Of a DNA stretch of 64,000 nt, positions 26,777-34,796 are shown in pieces. The stretch is taken from assembly GCA_016716365.1 (NCBI GenBank), contig JADJWM010000017.1, positions 248,001-312,000 on the forward strand. The letters are read 5' to 3'. The DNA is from Chloracidobacterium sp. GTDB taxonomy: Bacteria > Acidobacteriota > Blastocatellia > Pyrinomonadales > Pyrinomonadaceae. The notes under the pieces were generated by a model. That model was not told the origin of the DNA, did not search any database, and saw nothing but the letters and a program-made list of their open reading frames with translations. The first letter of the stretch is position 1. Each line of letters begins with the position of its first letter. Made by a program: the position numbers and the translations under genes.

Positions 26777-28396
26777 ATGACGACTACCGAACCGGACGCC
26801 AGGAGCGTCGATAGATTCCTGCGCGAACTCGACGTGCGGATAAGAGCCCGCTACCCCTTGATAGCCATCAACACATACGAGGAGGATCGGGTTCGCGAAG
26901 CTCTGATCGATCTCGTATTTCAGGAGCGGCATAAGGAGAAACCGCTGTACATCTGGAGCCGGCCCGCGGGCCTGCAGAAAGTGTTCGATCCGAAGGAGGG
27001 CATCCTTCAGAACCCAGTATCGGTCGGCGACACGGAGGACCCGGAGGGCGTTCTGGGTTTCATCTCGGAACAGAAGACGGGGCTCTTCTTGCTGTGCGAC
27101 TATGCCCCCTACATCTCCCCGTACGGTCAGGAAGATCCGTTACTGGTTCGCCGACTTCGAGAGATCGCCTGGAAGCTGAAATCCACCAAAGCGACGGTAC
27201 TGTTCGTCGCCCCGAACTTTCCCGACCTGAAGACGCTGGAAAAGGAAATAACGCAGATCGACCTCGAACTACCGAAGGAGGGCGAGATCGAGGAGTCGAT
27301 CGAGCTGCAGCTTGAGAATCTTCGATCGAGCGGGCTGGCCATCGATCTCGAGAAAGAGACGCAGGGCGCTTTGCTTCAGTCTCTCCTCGGGCTTACCGCC
27401 GGGGAGATCAGCAACGTGATCGCGAAGGCCGTGATCAGCTGCAACGGCCTCAATCGGGAATCGATCAACGTCATCCTCGAAGAGAAGAAGAACGTGATCC
27501 GCGGCAGCGGCTCGCTGACCTATGTCCATCCAGAGCCCGCGAGCAATCTCGGCGGTTATCGAGCTTTGCGATCGATTCTTGAGCGTGCCGCGTACACCTT
27601 CAGCCCGCGAGCGAAGGCCCGGCACGTCGAACCGTGCAAGGGAATACTGCTTGTCGGATTGCCCGGATGCGGAAAAGATCTTTGCAAGCGGGTCGCATCG
27701 TCGATCACCAACCGCGCCCTGCTAGATCTCGATTTCGGGTCGATCATGGGCGAGGGGGGCGGCGTCATCGGCTCGTCGGCGATGTCTATCAAGCGGGCCC
27801 TGTCGATCGCGGGGACGATCAAGGGGATCCTCGGAATCAGTGAATTCGAGAAAGCGGTCTCCGGGATGAAGTCGTCGAACAAGACCGACGGTGGTGAAAC
27901 GGCCCGGACGATCTCCTACCTGCTCAACTGGATGCAGGACAACAAGGACGTGCTCGTGTTCGCGACCGCAAACGACGTTCGCGAACTCGAATCGGAGCAG
28001 TTCCGCATCGGCCGGTTCTCTTACATCCACTTCGTCGATCTCCCTGACATGGAGGATCGGTCCGAGATCTTCAAGGTTCATTTGAAGAAACGCGAACTGG
28101 TTCCCGAACAGTTCGACCTCGAAAAGCTCGTCGATAAGAGCAAGGACTTCTCCGGAGCGGAGATCGAAGCGGCGGTGAAGGACGGCGTGCTGGAAGCTTT
28201 TATCGACGGCGACCGCCCGGCGGAAACGCGGGACATCCTCAAGGCGGTCGAGGGCATAACGCCGACCGCCCAGATGATGAGCGAGAAGATCGAGGAGATC
28301 CGCAAATGGGCTCGCAACAATATCAAAGGAGCGGCGGGCAGGACCGGCAGTCAAGCAATTGGCGGCAATCGCGGCGACCGGGTCTACGAATTTTGA
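26777..28396 (+). CDS. Ycf46-like AAA+ ATPase with altered Walker motifs
   Basis: Protein of 539 residues starting at ATG 26777. The N-terminal half is the Ycf46-type domain (RARYPLIAINTYEEDRV, FLLCDYAPYI, TVLFVAPNFPDL). The C-terminal AAA+ core reads GILLVGLPGCGKDLCKRVAS, so Walker A is G294 to K300 followed by Asp301 where Ser/Thr is expected. Walker B reads ILGISEFEKA, with Ser355 in place of Asp and Glu356 retained. The sensor/arginine-finger region (FRIGRFSYIHFVDLPD) is normal. In other bacteria Ycf46 is encoded with DUF1257 and DUF2997 proteins, as here. Whether ATP hydrolysis survives is unknown. Confidence 0.85.
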   Translation: MTTTEPDARSVDRFLRELDVRIRARYPLIAINTYEEDRVREALIDLVFQERHKEKPLYIWSRPAGLQKVFDPKEGILQNPVSVGDTEDPEGVLGFISEQKTGLFLLCDYAPYISPYGQEDPLLVRRLREIAWKLKSTKATVLFVAPNFPDLKTLEKEITQIDLELPKEGEIEESIELQLENLRSSGLAIDLEKETQGALLQSLLGLTAGEISNVIAKAVISCNGLNRESINVILEEKKNVIRGSGSLTYVHPEPASNLGGYRALRSILERAAYTFSPRAKARHVEPCKGILLVGLPGCGKDLCKRVASSITNRALLDLDFGSIMGEGGGVIGSSAMSIKRALSIAGTIKGILGISEFEKAVSGMKSSNKTDGGETARTISYLLNWMQDNKDVLVFATANDVRELESEQFRIGRFSYIHFVDLPDMEDRSEIFKVHLKKRELVPEQFDLEKLVDKSKDFSGAEIEAAVKDGVLEAFIDGDRPAETRDILKAVEGITPTAQMMSEKIEEIRKWARNNIKGAAGRTGSQAIGGNRGDRVYEF

Positions 28397-28415
28397 GGAC
28401 GGTGTTCAAGAGGTT

Positions 28416-28814
28416 ATGAGCAAGTACATGTCATTCGAATCGCAGTCGTTTGCGAACGGCGAGCTGCTGCTCGAAGCCCTGTCGGAATTAGGATTCGCGA
28501 CCGTCGTGCAGGGTAAGGACCTGCCCTTGGACGGTTGGGACAAGCGAGCGGGGCGGACCGCCGACATCATCATTCGCCGGCGGGACGTCAAGGCTCACAA
28601 CCTTCTCGCGGACGTCGGCTTTCAGAGAACGTCGTCGGGCTACATCGCCGTGATCGACGACATGGATCTCGATCATCGCCTGGGCCGCGACTTCGTCGTG
28701 CGTTTGCAGAATCAATATCACGAAGCCGCGGCCCGGAAGATGGCGAAAAAGCTCGGCGGAACCTTGGTCAAGGAGCGGATCGGGAAAACCGTGAAGATCC
28801 GGGTCAGATTTTGA
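28416..28814 (+). CDS. DUF1257 (Ycf35-like) protein
   Basis: Protein of 132 residues from ATG 28416 with AGAGG upstream. It follows the DUF1257 layout: MSKYMSFESQSFANGELLLEALSELGF, a strand with ADIIIRRRDV, NLLADVGFQRTSSGYIAVIDDMD, then a helix QNQYHEAAARKMAKKLGG and a last strand KTVKIRVRF. The family accompanies Ycf46 and DUF2997 in cyanobacteria, plastids (ycf35) and many bacteria. Its function is unknown. It lies 19 nt after the ATPase gene. Confidence 0.75.
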   Translation: MSKYMSFESQSFANGELLLEALSELGFATVVQGKDLPLDGWDKRAGRTADIIIRRRDVKAHNLLADVGFQRTSSGYIAVIDDMDLDHRLGRDFVVRLQNQYHEAAARKMAKKLGGTLVKERIGKTVKIRVRF

Positions 28815-28827
28815 AGGAGCGCTACCT

Positions 28828-29022
28828 ATGGCTGAAATCGAATTCACCATCGACACCGAGACGGGGAGTTGCGAAACGAAGATCAACGGCATCCAAGGGT
28901 CATCCTGCGAGAAGACTGCCCGCCAATTAAGGGAGGTTCTCGGGACCCCGACGACGGATCGGAAGACGGCGGAGTATCACGTCACACCTGCGGTGCGGAG
29001 GCGAGTGGGCCCCCGTGAATAA
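28828..29022 (+). CDS. DUF2997 small protein
   Basis: Protein of 64 residues with an AGGAG ribosome site. The pattern EIEFTIDTETGSCETKINGIQGSSCEKTARQLREVLG matches DUF2997 (a strand, G-x-x-x-x-x-x-x-G-x-x-G-x-x-C, then a helix with L-x-x-x-L-G). Such proteins are usually placed directly beside DUF1257 and Ycf46, as here. The Cys of GSSC is conserved in the family. It overlaps the radical-SAM gene by 8 nt. Confidence 0.72.
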   Translation: MAEIEFTIDTETGSCETKINGIQGSSCEKTARQLREVLGTPTTDRKTAEYHVTPAVRRRVGPRE

Positions 29023-29692
29023 CGAAGTGGTGTTCGTGCTGGAGCCGGACGCGGGACGCGTCACCGTCGAGATCTCGCAGGCTTCCGGGCAGGCGGCGAA
29101 CGATCTCGCACAAGATCTGGGTAGACGCGTAGACCTGAACTGCGCGAAGCCGGCCAGTGACACGAGATACTTGCCCGTTCTACAGCCTCACCCCGCGACC
29201 GAAGACGAATCGAAAACGGACCCTTTCTCGATCTGGCTGTACCGGCTTTACCATAACTCGGTCGTCGACGGTCCCGGCCGCCGCAGCGTCATACAGACCG
29301 CGGGATGCTCGATCCGCTGCAGGCAATGCTTCGTGCCTCAGACCCATGACCGGAAAAACGGTGCGTTAGTCCCGCTCTCGTCAATATTGAAGGAGATCAT
29401 CTCCTATGGCGCAGACCACGACGGTGTAACCATCCTCGGCGGCGAGCCGTTCGACCAACCGGAACCCGTCGCCGAACTCGTGTCGAGGTTGAAGGACCGA
29501 GGGATCCATATAACGGTTTACTCCGGATACACCATCGAGCAACTAATCGAGCGACGGGCTTCGAGTGTCGACTACATCCTCACCCATATCGACCTGCTCA
29601 TCGATGGTCCGTTCATCGGCAGCATGCGTGATGGAGCGGGCGAGTATCGAGGGTCGCGGAATCAGCGAATCGTTGGGCTGACCAATCAATAA
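29015..29692 (+). CDS. Radical SAM activase-like protein with N-terminal DUF2997-like domain
   Basis: Protein of 225 residues from GTG 29015. Residues 1-40 (EVVFVLEPDAGRVTVEI...AANDLAQDLG) look like a second DUF2997-type domain without its Cys. After a linker, the radical-SAM part has the Fe4S4 motif C-x3-C-x2-C (CSIRCRQC), preceded by NSVVDGPGRRSVIQTAG, then ILGGEPFDQPE (GGE motif) and the NrdG-like end DLLIDGPFIGS...YRGSRNQRIV. It resembles glycyl-radical activases or the small 7-carboxy-type activases, but no glycyl-radical substrate is encoded nearby. It is the last gene of the long operon. Confidence 0.8.
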   Translation: MNNEVVFVLEPDAGRVTVEISQASGQAANDLAQDLGRRVDLNCAKPASDTRYLPVLQPHPATEDESKTDPFSIWLYRLYHNSVVDGPGRRSVIQTAGCSIRCRQCFVPQTHDRKNGALVPLSSILKEIISYGADHDGVTILGGEPFDQPEPVAELVSRLKDRGIHITVYSGYTIEQLIERRASSVDYILTHIDLLIDGPFIGSMRDGAGEYRGSRNQRIVGLTNQ

Positions 29693-29787
29693 TACCGTTG
29701 AGCAGGTGATTGATCGGCGCGAATACGTTCCGGTGGTGCAAAAACGCTCAATCAACCCCCCAAGATTCCGACCTACACCACGGTCGA

Positions 29788-30042
29788 TTATCTACTCGCC
29801 TGATTGCTACCGATTGTTCTTCGAGATCTCTGGGCGTTGCGATCCTCGTACTCCATGATGTCCAGGAGCCGATAACGAGCCTGATTGCCGATCTTGAACG
29901 CCTTCAAGTGCCGGGGGTTGGATTTGGGTAGGGCCCGAAGACGCTGGAACCTCTTGGCGATCGCGGTTTGCGTTCCGATGAGTTTCCAGCGCTCGGCCAG
30001 TTGAAGATTGTCGAGGACTTCTTGGTTCATAATTTCTTCCAC
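29788..30042 (-). CDS. Excisionase/AlpA-like helix-turn-helix protein
   Basis: Protein of 84 residues read towards lower coordinates, opposite to the mobile operon. GTG 30042 and ATG 30030 are both usable; the latter has GGAAG spaced well. The pattern LQLAERWKL...IAKRFQRLRALP...LKAFKIGNQARYRLLDIMEYE is the winged helix of MerR-like excisionases and recombination directionality factors. It sits between the operon and the tRNA-Leu gene, where such a factor would be expected on an integrative element. No integrase is next to it. Confidence 0.55.
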   Translation of the reverse strand: MEEIMNQEVLDNLQLAERWKLIGTQTAIAKRFQRLRALPKSNPRHLKAFKIGNQARYRLLDIMEYEDRNAQRSRRTIGSNQASR

Positions 30043-30244
30043 TCACTCTCCAAGTTCCCCTTCGCAAGAGCCGTGCCTCGTGAGACCTGGCGATCATGGC
30101 CAAGTCATCCGTTGTTCCGTTCAACCTCTCCGTCCGTATCCCAGCGACCTCCAAAGCAGTACTTGCATCGATGCCGATGCTCGTAGGTTGGGTAGACCCA
30201 TGGCAATCTACCCGAAAATCTACCCAAAACAGCAAAACGGCAAC

Positions 30245-30268
30245 AAAAACGGGCTAAATTTAGCCCGT
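30245..30268 (-). terminator. Rho-independent terminator downstream of tRNA-Leu
   Basis: A 20-bp perfect palindrome (30249-30268, core CGGGCTAAATTTAGCCCG) is followed on the minus strand by a run of T. It lies about 55 nt after the CCA end of tRNA-Leu. The gap 30043-30526 otherwise holds the tRNA and short repeats of the form GGGTAGAT near 30184-30226, possible recombinase arm sites. I see no gene there. Confidence 0.6.
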
Positions 30269-30322
30269 AAAATGATGCCGAATAACGGCGGCAAGTTGTT
30301 GTAACAAAAGGGGTTGAAAAGT

Positions 30323-30409
30323 TGGTGCGGACGAGAAGAATCGAACTTCCACTGCCTTGCGGCAACAGGCTTCTGAGACCTGCGCGTCTACCAGTTCCGC
30401 CACGTCCGC
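30323..30409 (-). tRNA. tRNA-Leu (anticodon CAG)
   Basis: Class II tRNA with matching 7-bp acceptor arms (GCGGACG/CGTCCGC), a D-loop with GGTAGAC, an anticodon loop CTCAGAA with CAG at positions 34-36, a long variable arm (TGCCGCAAGGCA), a T-loop GTTCGATTC and an encoded CCA. The 3' end faces the mobile region, so the gene is a plausible integration site. No duplicate of its 3' end was found in the window. Confidence 0.95.
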
Positions 30410-30510
30410 ATCGTAAGGCGAACCTAGAGGATACTAATTCAACCTGGGAAATTCAAGAACTCCGGCTTCCATGGTTCCGACAGCTTGAATGTGGTCCACA
30501 CCATTCGTTC

Positions 30511-30519
30511 TGCTATATT
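30511..30519 (+). promoter_or_regulatory. Extended -10 element before yggS
   Basis: TGCTATATT matches an extended -10 (TGnTATAAT) at five of six core positions. It would place transcription start at or next to GTG 30527, suggesting a leaderless or nearly leaderless mRNA. No good -35 is present at 17 bp. Confidence 0.3.
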
Positions 30520-30526
30520 TAAGACG

Positions 30527-31222
30527 GTGCGATCGCTTCGAGCAAATTTAACAAAGATCCAAAAGAGGATCGCCGCCGCGGCAGAGCGTGCCGAACGCGA
30601 TCCGGGCGGGATCACGCTGGTCGCCGTGACCAAAACTCACCCGGCTTCAGTCATCAAGGCTGCGATCAAGGCCGGGATCACCACTTTTGGGGAGAACAAG
30701 GTACAGGAGGCAGAGGCTAAGATCAGCGAGGTTGGGCGGGACAAGGCCGAATGGCACCTGATCGGCCACCTGCAAAAGAACAAGGCACGCAAGGCTGCCG
30801 TGCTCTTTGACGTGATCCACTCGCTCGATTCACCTGAGCTTGCCCACCGGCTGGAACGAATGTGCGAGGAGGAGGGCCGCGAAACGCTGTCGGTGCTCGT
30901 GCAAGTCGACCTGGCCGGCGAGAAAACAAAATCGGGGATCGTTGAGACGCAGCTTCCGTTGCTCGTCGAGGTTTTGAAACGATGCAGCCGACTTCGATTT
31001 GACGGCCTGATGGTCATGCCGCCGTTGTTTGAAGATCCGGAAGAAACTCGACCGTATTTTGTGCGGTTAAGAAACATCCGCGACCGGCTTCGCGACGAAG
31101 GCGCTTTTTCCGGCGGGGCCGGCCACCTTTCAATGGGGATGAGCCACGATCTGGAGGTCGCGGTCGAAGAAGGTTCGACCATTGTCCGTGTCGGCACAGC
31201 AATATTCGGCGGTCGTAGCTGA
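30527..31222 (+). CDS. yggS: YggS-family PLP homeostasis protein
   Basis: Protein of 231 residues from GTG 30527, an alternative start being ATG 30485. YggS/PROSC proteins bind pyridoxal 5'-phosphate on a single alanine-racemase-type barrel and balance vitamin B6 and amino-acid pools. The PLP Lys is in LVAVTKTHP. Further family hallmarks are FGENKVQEAEAKI, WHLIGHLQKNKARKA, GLMVMPP and LSMGMSHDLEVAVEEGSTIVRVGTAIFG. It begins the common yggS-yggT-yggU order and is the first clear host gene after the tRNA. Confidence 0.93.
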   Translation: MRSLRANLTKIQKRIAAAAERAERDPGGITLVAVTKTHPASVIKAAIKAGITTFGENKVQEAEAKISEVGRDKAEWHLIGHLQKNKARKAAVLFDVIHSLDSPELAHRLERMCEEEGRETLSVLVQVDLAGEKTKSGIVETQLPLLVEVLKRCSRLRFDGLMVMPPLFEDPEETRPYFVRLRNIRDRLRDEGAFSGGAGHLSMGMSHDLEVAVEEGSTIVRVGTAIFGGRS

Positions 31223-31264
31223 CCGGCCCTTTGTGGCCGGCTGCCTCGGTCTCGGCTCTTAAGT

Positions 31265-31858
31265 ATGCTAACTGTTACGGTATATCCGATCGTTTGGATA
31301 ATTCTTTGGTCGGCGTTCCTGGTCCTGCTGGCCCTTTTCATCCTTCGCCTCATATTCAATTACTCAGACCCTAATCCGTTCGGCACCGTCGGGCGTTTCG
31401 GGTTTCGAATACGCCGTGCGTCCGAGCGATTCGTGTATCCGTCCGCCCGGCTGCTCGCGAATTTTGGGGTCGATGTCCGGCTGGCACCACTGGTGTCGAT
31501 GTTCGTCGCCCTCGTCCTGACATATTTCCTAAGCCAGATAATCGGAAATACGTTTTTCGTCATCGACGGCCTGACGGCCGGGGTGGCGACGGGAAATCCT
31601 AAGATGTTTATAGGGTTCGTGCTGTACGGCCTGCTCAGCGTCCTGGTCCTATTCATTTTTATTCGATTTATCTCGTCCTGGTTCGTGTTCGCTCGAAATA
31701 CTTTTCTTGCCTTCGTCAAACGAGTCACTGATCCGATCATGCTGCCCGTACAGCGACTTATCCCGCCGATAGGGATGTTCGATATCTCTGCGATGATCGT
31801 TCTGTTGGTTATCATGTTCCTTCAGTCGATCGTGCTTAATGTTTTCGTCGGGCGTTGA
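31265..31858 (+). CDS. yggT: YggT family membrane protein
   Basis: Integral membrane protein of 197 residues with four strongly hydrophobic segments in two related halves (IVWIILWSAFLVLLALFILRLIF and FIGFVLYGLLSVLVLFIFIRFISSW). Each is followed by a V-x-x-x-x-x-P-I/A-x-x-P motif (RFVYPSARLL; RVTDPIMLPVQRLIPP), the mark of YggT. The family is linked with osmotic stress and cell division genes but has no firm role. Start at ATG 31265, 42 nt after yggS. Confidence 0.9.
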   Translation: MLTVTVYPIVWIILWSAFLVLLALFILRLIFNYSDPNPFGTVGRFGFRIRRASERFVYPSARLLANFGVDVRLAPLVSMFVALVLTYFLSQIIGNTFFVIDGLTAGVATGNPKMFIGFVLYGLLSVLVLFIFIRFISSWFVFARNTFLAFVKRVTDPIMLPVQRLIPPIGMFDISAMIVLLVIMFLQSIVLNVFVGR

Positions 31859-31880
31859 TGCGGCCGCGAGGGGGTTCAAA

Positions 31881-32171
31881 ATGGTCCGGATCACTGAGAC
31901 CGAAGAAGGGATCGTTTTCAGCGTAAGGGTCGTGCCGCGAGCATCGAGGTCGGAGATCGTCGGCGAGCAGGCGGAAGGGGCGGTGAAGGTGAGGATCGCT
32001 TCACCGCCGGTCGAAGGGGCTGCAAATGCGGAGCTGGTAAGGCTTTTCGCCAAGACCTTCGGCGTGGCGAAAAGCGATGTTGAGATCCTTTCGGGTCAGG
32101 CTTCTAAGGCCAAACGGATACGAATAGCCGGCGTAACGGCTGAACGATTTCGAAACGAGATCGGCCTTTAG
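31881..32171 (+). CDS. yggU: DUF167/YggU family protein
   Basis: Protein of 96 residues from ATG 31881 with a GAGGGGG ribosome site. The family signature VRVVPRASRSEIVGEQAEGAVKVRI, SPPVEGAANAELV, then VEILSGQASKAKRIRI is complete. YggU proteins are small alpha/beta proteins of unknown function, usually after yggT. The frame extends upstream to 31839 but the stop of yggT and the ribosome site favour 31881. Confidence 0.9.
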   Translation: MVRITETEEGIVFSVRVVPRASRSEIVGEQAEGAVKVRIASPPVEGAANAELVRLFAKTFGVAKSDVEILSGQASKAKRIRIAGVTAERFRNEIGL

Positions 32172-32361
32172 GGCCGTCACCGCCGGCCTGTCGCCCGACC
32201 ACTACCGCCGCAAGACCGGTAAGTGCAGCGGCGATCGAGAATTCAAGGATGATAAGCAATACGAACGGCACCGGGCGTACCTCGATCGTCCTTTTCAGCA
32301 AGATCATATCTGCCGTGAACGCAAGCGCGGCGAGACAAAGAACACTCTTATCCCTTTTCAT
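32104..32361 (-). CDS. Small two-helix membrane protein, hypothetical
   Basis: Reading frame of 85 residues from ATG on the minus strand, with two hydrophobic segments (SVLCLAALAFTADMILL and PFVLLIILEFSIAAALTGLAAVVVG) and a short basic tail. Its last 68 nt overlap the 3' end of yggU on the other strand, which lowers confidence. No family recognised. The long hydrophobic segments make it more likely than a random frame. Confidence 0.4.
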   Translation of the reverse strand: MKRDKSVLCLAALAFTADMILLKRTIEVRPVPFVLLIILEFSIAAALTGLAAVVVGRQAGGDGPKGRSRFEIVQPLRRLFVSVWP

Positions 32362-32434
32362 ACACCTAACATTTGGCCTCATTGCCGTGAACTTTGCTTG
32401 TCCGGGATGTTAACTGCGTATAAATTTCTCGAAT

Positions 32435-32464
32435 TTGTCCGCGGGAAAAACGGCGTGATATATT
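32435..32464 (+). promoter_or_regulatory. Predicted sigma-70-type promoter for yebC
   Basis: TTGTCC and TATATT are separated by 18 nt, with the -10 about 91 bp before the yebC ATG. The match is moderate (4/6 and 5/6). Confidence 0.4.
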
Positions 32465-32555
32465 TGCAGTTTCGACCGAACAGGCGGAAACACAACCATC
32501 AGGTAGTGTGCCCCTAACGCGTCAAAATCTCGAACAGCTCAAGGACGATTAATCG

Positions 32556-33296
32556 ATGTCAGGACACTCCAAGTGGCACACAATTAAACATAAAAAAGGC
32601 GCTCTCGACGCAAAGCGCGGCAAGATCTTTACGAAGCTTATCAAGGAGATCACGGTTGCGGCCCGTACGGGCGGCAGCGGTGATGTCGATTCAAACGCAC
32701 GGCTTCGAAAAGCTGTTACCGACGCCAAGGCGCAGAACATGCCTAACGACACCATTGACCGCGCGATAAAACGCGGTACCGGCGAACTCGAGGGCGTCAA
32801 CTATGATGAGATAACCTACGAAGGCTACGGCCCAAATGGCGTCGCGGTCCTGATCGAAACGATGACCGATAACCGAAACCGTACCGTCGCCGAACTTCGA
32901 CACATCTTTTCAAAAAACGGCGGAAATCTGGGTGAGGCCGGTTCCGTAGCCTGGATGTTCGACAAAAAGGGCTATATCGTCGTGGATAAAGCCGCCAAAA
33001 GCGAAGACGAGCTTTTCGAGATCGCCGTTGGTTCCGGTGCCGAAGATATGCAGGATGAGGGCGAGGTTTTTGAGATATTTACGGCGCCGGAGAACTTCGA
33101 AGCAGTCAACGAAGCCGTCAGATCTGCAGGGATCGAACCTCAGGCCGCGGAAGTATCGATGGTCCCGCAAAACTACATTAAGCTCGAAGGCAGTGACGCA
33201 AGGACCATGATGAAACTTTACGACGCTCTCGACGACAACGACGACGTCCAAAAGGTCTATGCGAATTTTGATATAGACGAGAGCGAGATGGAGTAA
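32556..33296 (+). CDS. yebC: YebC/PmpR family translation or transcription factor
   Basis: Protein of 246 residues, the usual length. The N-terminus [32 protein letters not shown] is the family hallmark, followed by [26 protein letters not shown] and [18 protein letters not shown]. YebC proteins were first described as DNA-binding regulators and more recently as ribosome factors that relieve stalling at proline stretches. It stands alone here with its own upstream region and ends 39 nt from a convergent amidohydrolase gene. Confidence 0.95.
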   Translation: MSGHSKWHTIKHKKGALDAKRGKIFTKLIKEITVAARTGGSGDVDSNARLRKAVTDAKAQNMPNDTIDRAIKRGTGELEGVNYDEITYEGYGPNGVAVLIETMTDNRNRTVAELRHIFSKNGGNLGEAGSVAWMFDKKGYIVVDKAAKSEDELFEIAVGSGAEDMQDEGEVFEIFTAPENFEAVNEAVRSAGIEPQAAEVSMVPQNYIKLEGSDARTMMKLYDALDDNDDVQKVYANFDIDESEME

Positions 33297-33335
33297 GGAC
33301 CCGTGACGGTTCTCCCCGATCTACTCAGTTATCGG

Positions 33336-34655
33336 TCATTTCGCTTTCGTGTTGCTCAGGAACAAGTTCAAATGGGCTCTTGTGAGCGCCTCACCGCGGA
33401 ATACGACGGCATCTATCTCCCGGGTGTTCGCAATGTTGTCGAGCGGATCTTTTGTCAGGATGATGAAATCGGCGATCTTACCCGTTTCGATCGAACCCAG
33501 TTCATTCTCACGGCCGTAGAACGTCGCGGATGCAAGCGTTGCCGATCTAAGAGCCTCCGCCGGTGTCAGCCCAACCTCGCTAACAAGCAAACCCAACTCA
33601 TCGTGCAGTGCCAGACCAGGGACTACAAAGGGGGCCCCGGTGTCGCTCCCCGGAAGAACGGTTATTCCGGCCTGGTGGAATTCACCTATCTCTTTGTGCG
33701 CGGTCGCGATGGCATCCCGCCAGCCTTGCGAACCGCGATTCTGTTTTTTGTGGGTTTCTATAGTCTTTTCCCAATGATCGAGCAATTCCTGAGGAAGATT
33801 GAATTGGATCCCCTCTTTGTACTTTGCAAGTTTCTGTTCGATATCCGCGGCAGATCGGGTGAAGGGCTCCCATGCGACGAATGTCGGAACGACCGCGGCC
33901 TTTGCCTTTTTGAATTCGTCGAAAAGCGATTGTTTCTGTTCGGCTGTTAACTTAGAAAGGGGGTAAGGATAGAATGCATGCTCGAAGGTGAGTTGGCCGG
34001 CCCGCAACGCTGTAGCAGGGGTCAACGGCTCGGGCGCATGCCCGACCAGCACAAGTTTGTATTTTTTCGCTGCGGCGGCTATGGCAAGATAGGTTTCTTC
34101 ATCTTTGTGCGTCCTCAACTTAATACAGTCCATTCCCGCGGCCGCAACACGGGCGACAGTCTTGTCCGCGTCCTCCGGACCTGCGACCACCCAGTGGTCC
34201 TTGCGCTCTTCCCCACTCGATTCAAACATAGGTCCACAGGCCTGTACTATGCGCGGCCCGTAGAACTTGCCGTAGGCAATGCGTTTACGCCAGTCGACGA
34301 TCTTGGCTGGTTCAGTGCCCATGTCGCGGACGGACGTTATTCCGTAAGCAAGGAAGATCCCCGCACTGGCCTCAGTTAGCCTTGCCGCGTGGACATGATT
34401 ATCGAACAGGCCGGGTATCGCGAATTTGCCGGTCCCATTGATGACCGTCTTTGCACCCCCGCGGTAGCTTCCGGCAGGAAGAATTTGAGTGATCTTCGTT
34501 CCCGAAACGACAATGTCACGATGCGGCGCGAAGGTCCCGCTCGCGGCGTCAAAAACGCTTATGTCCTTCACCAGAACGTCGACCTTTTGTTGGCCGATCG
34601 TTCCGGCTACACAGATCAGGACCGCAAGAGTCACCAAGGGTATTTGCACTTTCAT
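33336..34655 (-). CDS. Secreted metal-dependent amidohydrolase (imidazolonepropionase-like)
   Basis: Protein of 439 residues from the ATG at 34655, chosen because AGGAG lies 8 nt before it; an ATG six bases earlier is too close. A signal peptide (KVQIPLVTLAVLICVAGTIG) indicates export. The amidohydrolase metal site is visible: PGLFDNHVHAA (H-x-H), VGHAPEP, TFEHAF and PGSDTGAP (last Asp ligand), with the C-terminal KIADFIIL strand. A peptidase or lactonase-like role is likely but the substrate is unknown. Long distance to neighbours suggests a single-gene unit. Confidence 0.85.
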   Translation of the reverse strand: MKVQIPLVTLAVLICVAGTIGQQKVDVLVKDISVFDAASGTFAPHRDIVVSGTKITQILPAGSYRGGAKTVINGTGKFAIPGLFDNHVHAARLTEASAGIFLAYGITSVRDMGTEPAKIVDWRKRIAYGKFYGPRIVQACGPMFESSGEERKDHWVVAGPEDADKTVARVAAAGMDCIKLRTHKDEETYLAIAAAAKKYKLVLVGHAPEPLTPATALRAGQLTFEHAFYPYPLSKLTAEQKQSLFDEFKKAKAAVVPTFVAWEPFTRSAADIEQKLAKYKEGIQFNLPQELLDHWEKTIETHKKQNRGSQGWRDAIATAHKEIGEFHQAGITVLPGSDTGAPFVVPGLALHDELGLLVSEVGLTPAEALRSATLASATFYGRENELGSIETGKIADFIILTKDPLDNIANTREIDAVVFRGEALTRAHLNLFLSNTKAK

Positions 34656-34796
34656 ATTCATTTCTCCTGGCTGCAAAGCGGTATAAAAGCGTGGCTCGAA
34701 GCCCGGCAACTTCACGCCCGTGGCCGGCGATATCATCGATCGCCGGTAATTTGCAGAATACAGGATACGGGTCAATTGTCGGGCGGTCTTGGATGA

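Noticed and set aside
30105..30365. Minus-strand frame near tRNA-Leu with Cys/His-rich segment, considered as an integrase remnant
   Set aside because: Runs into the tRNA gene, contains no tyrosine or serine recombinase motif, and overlaps the terminator palindrome.
33303..33950. 215-codon + frame after yebC
   Set aside because: Lies opposite the amidohydrolase gene with its metal-site motifs; no ribosome site or family match.
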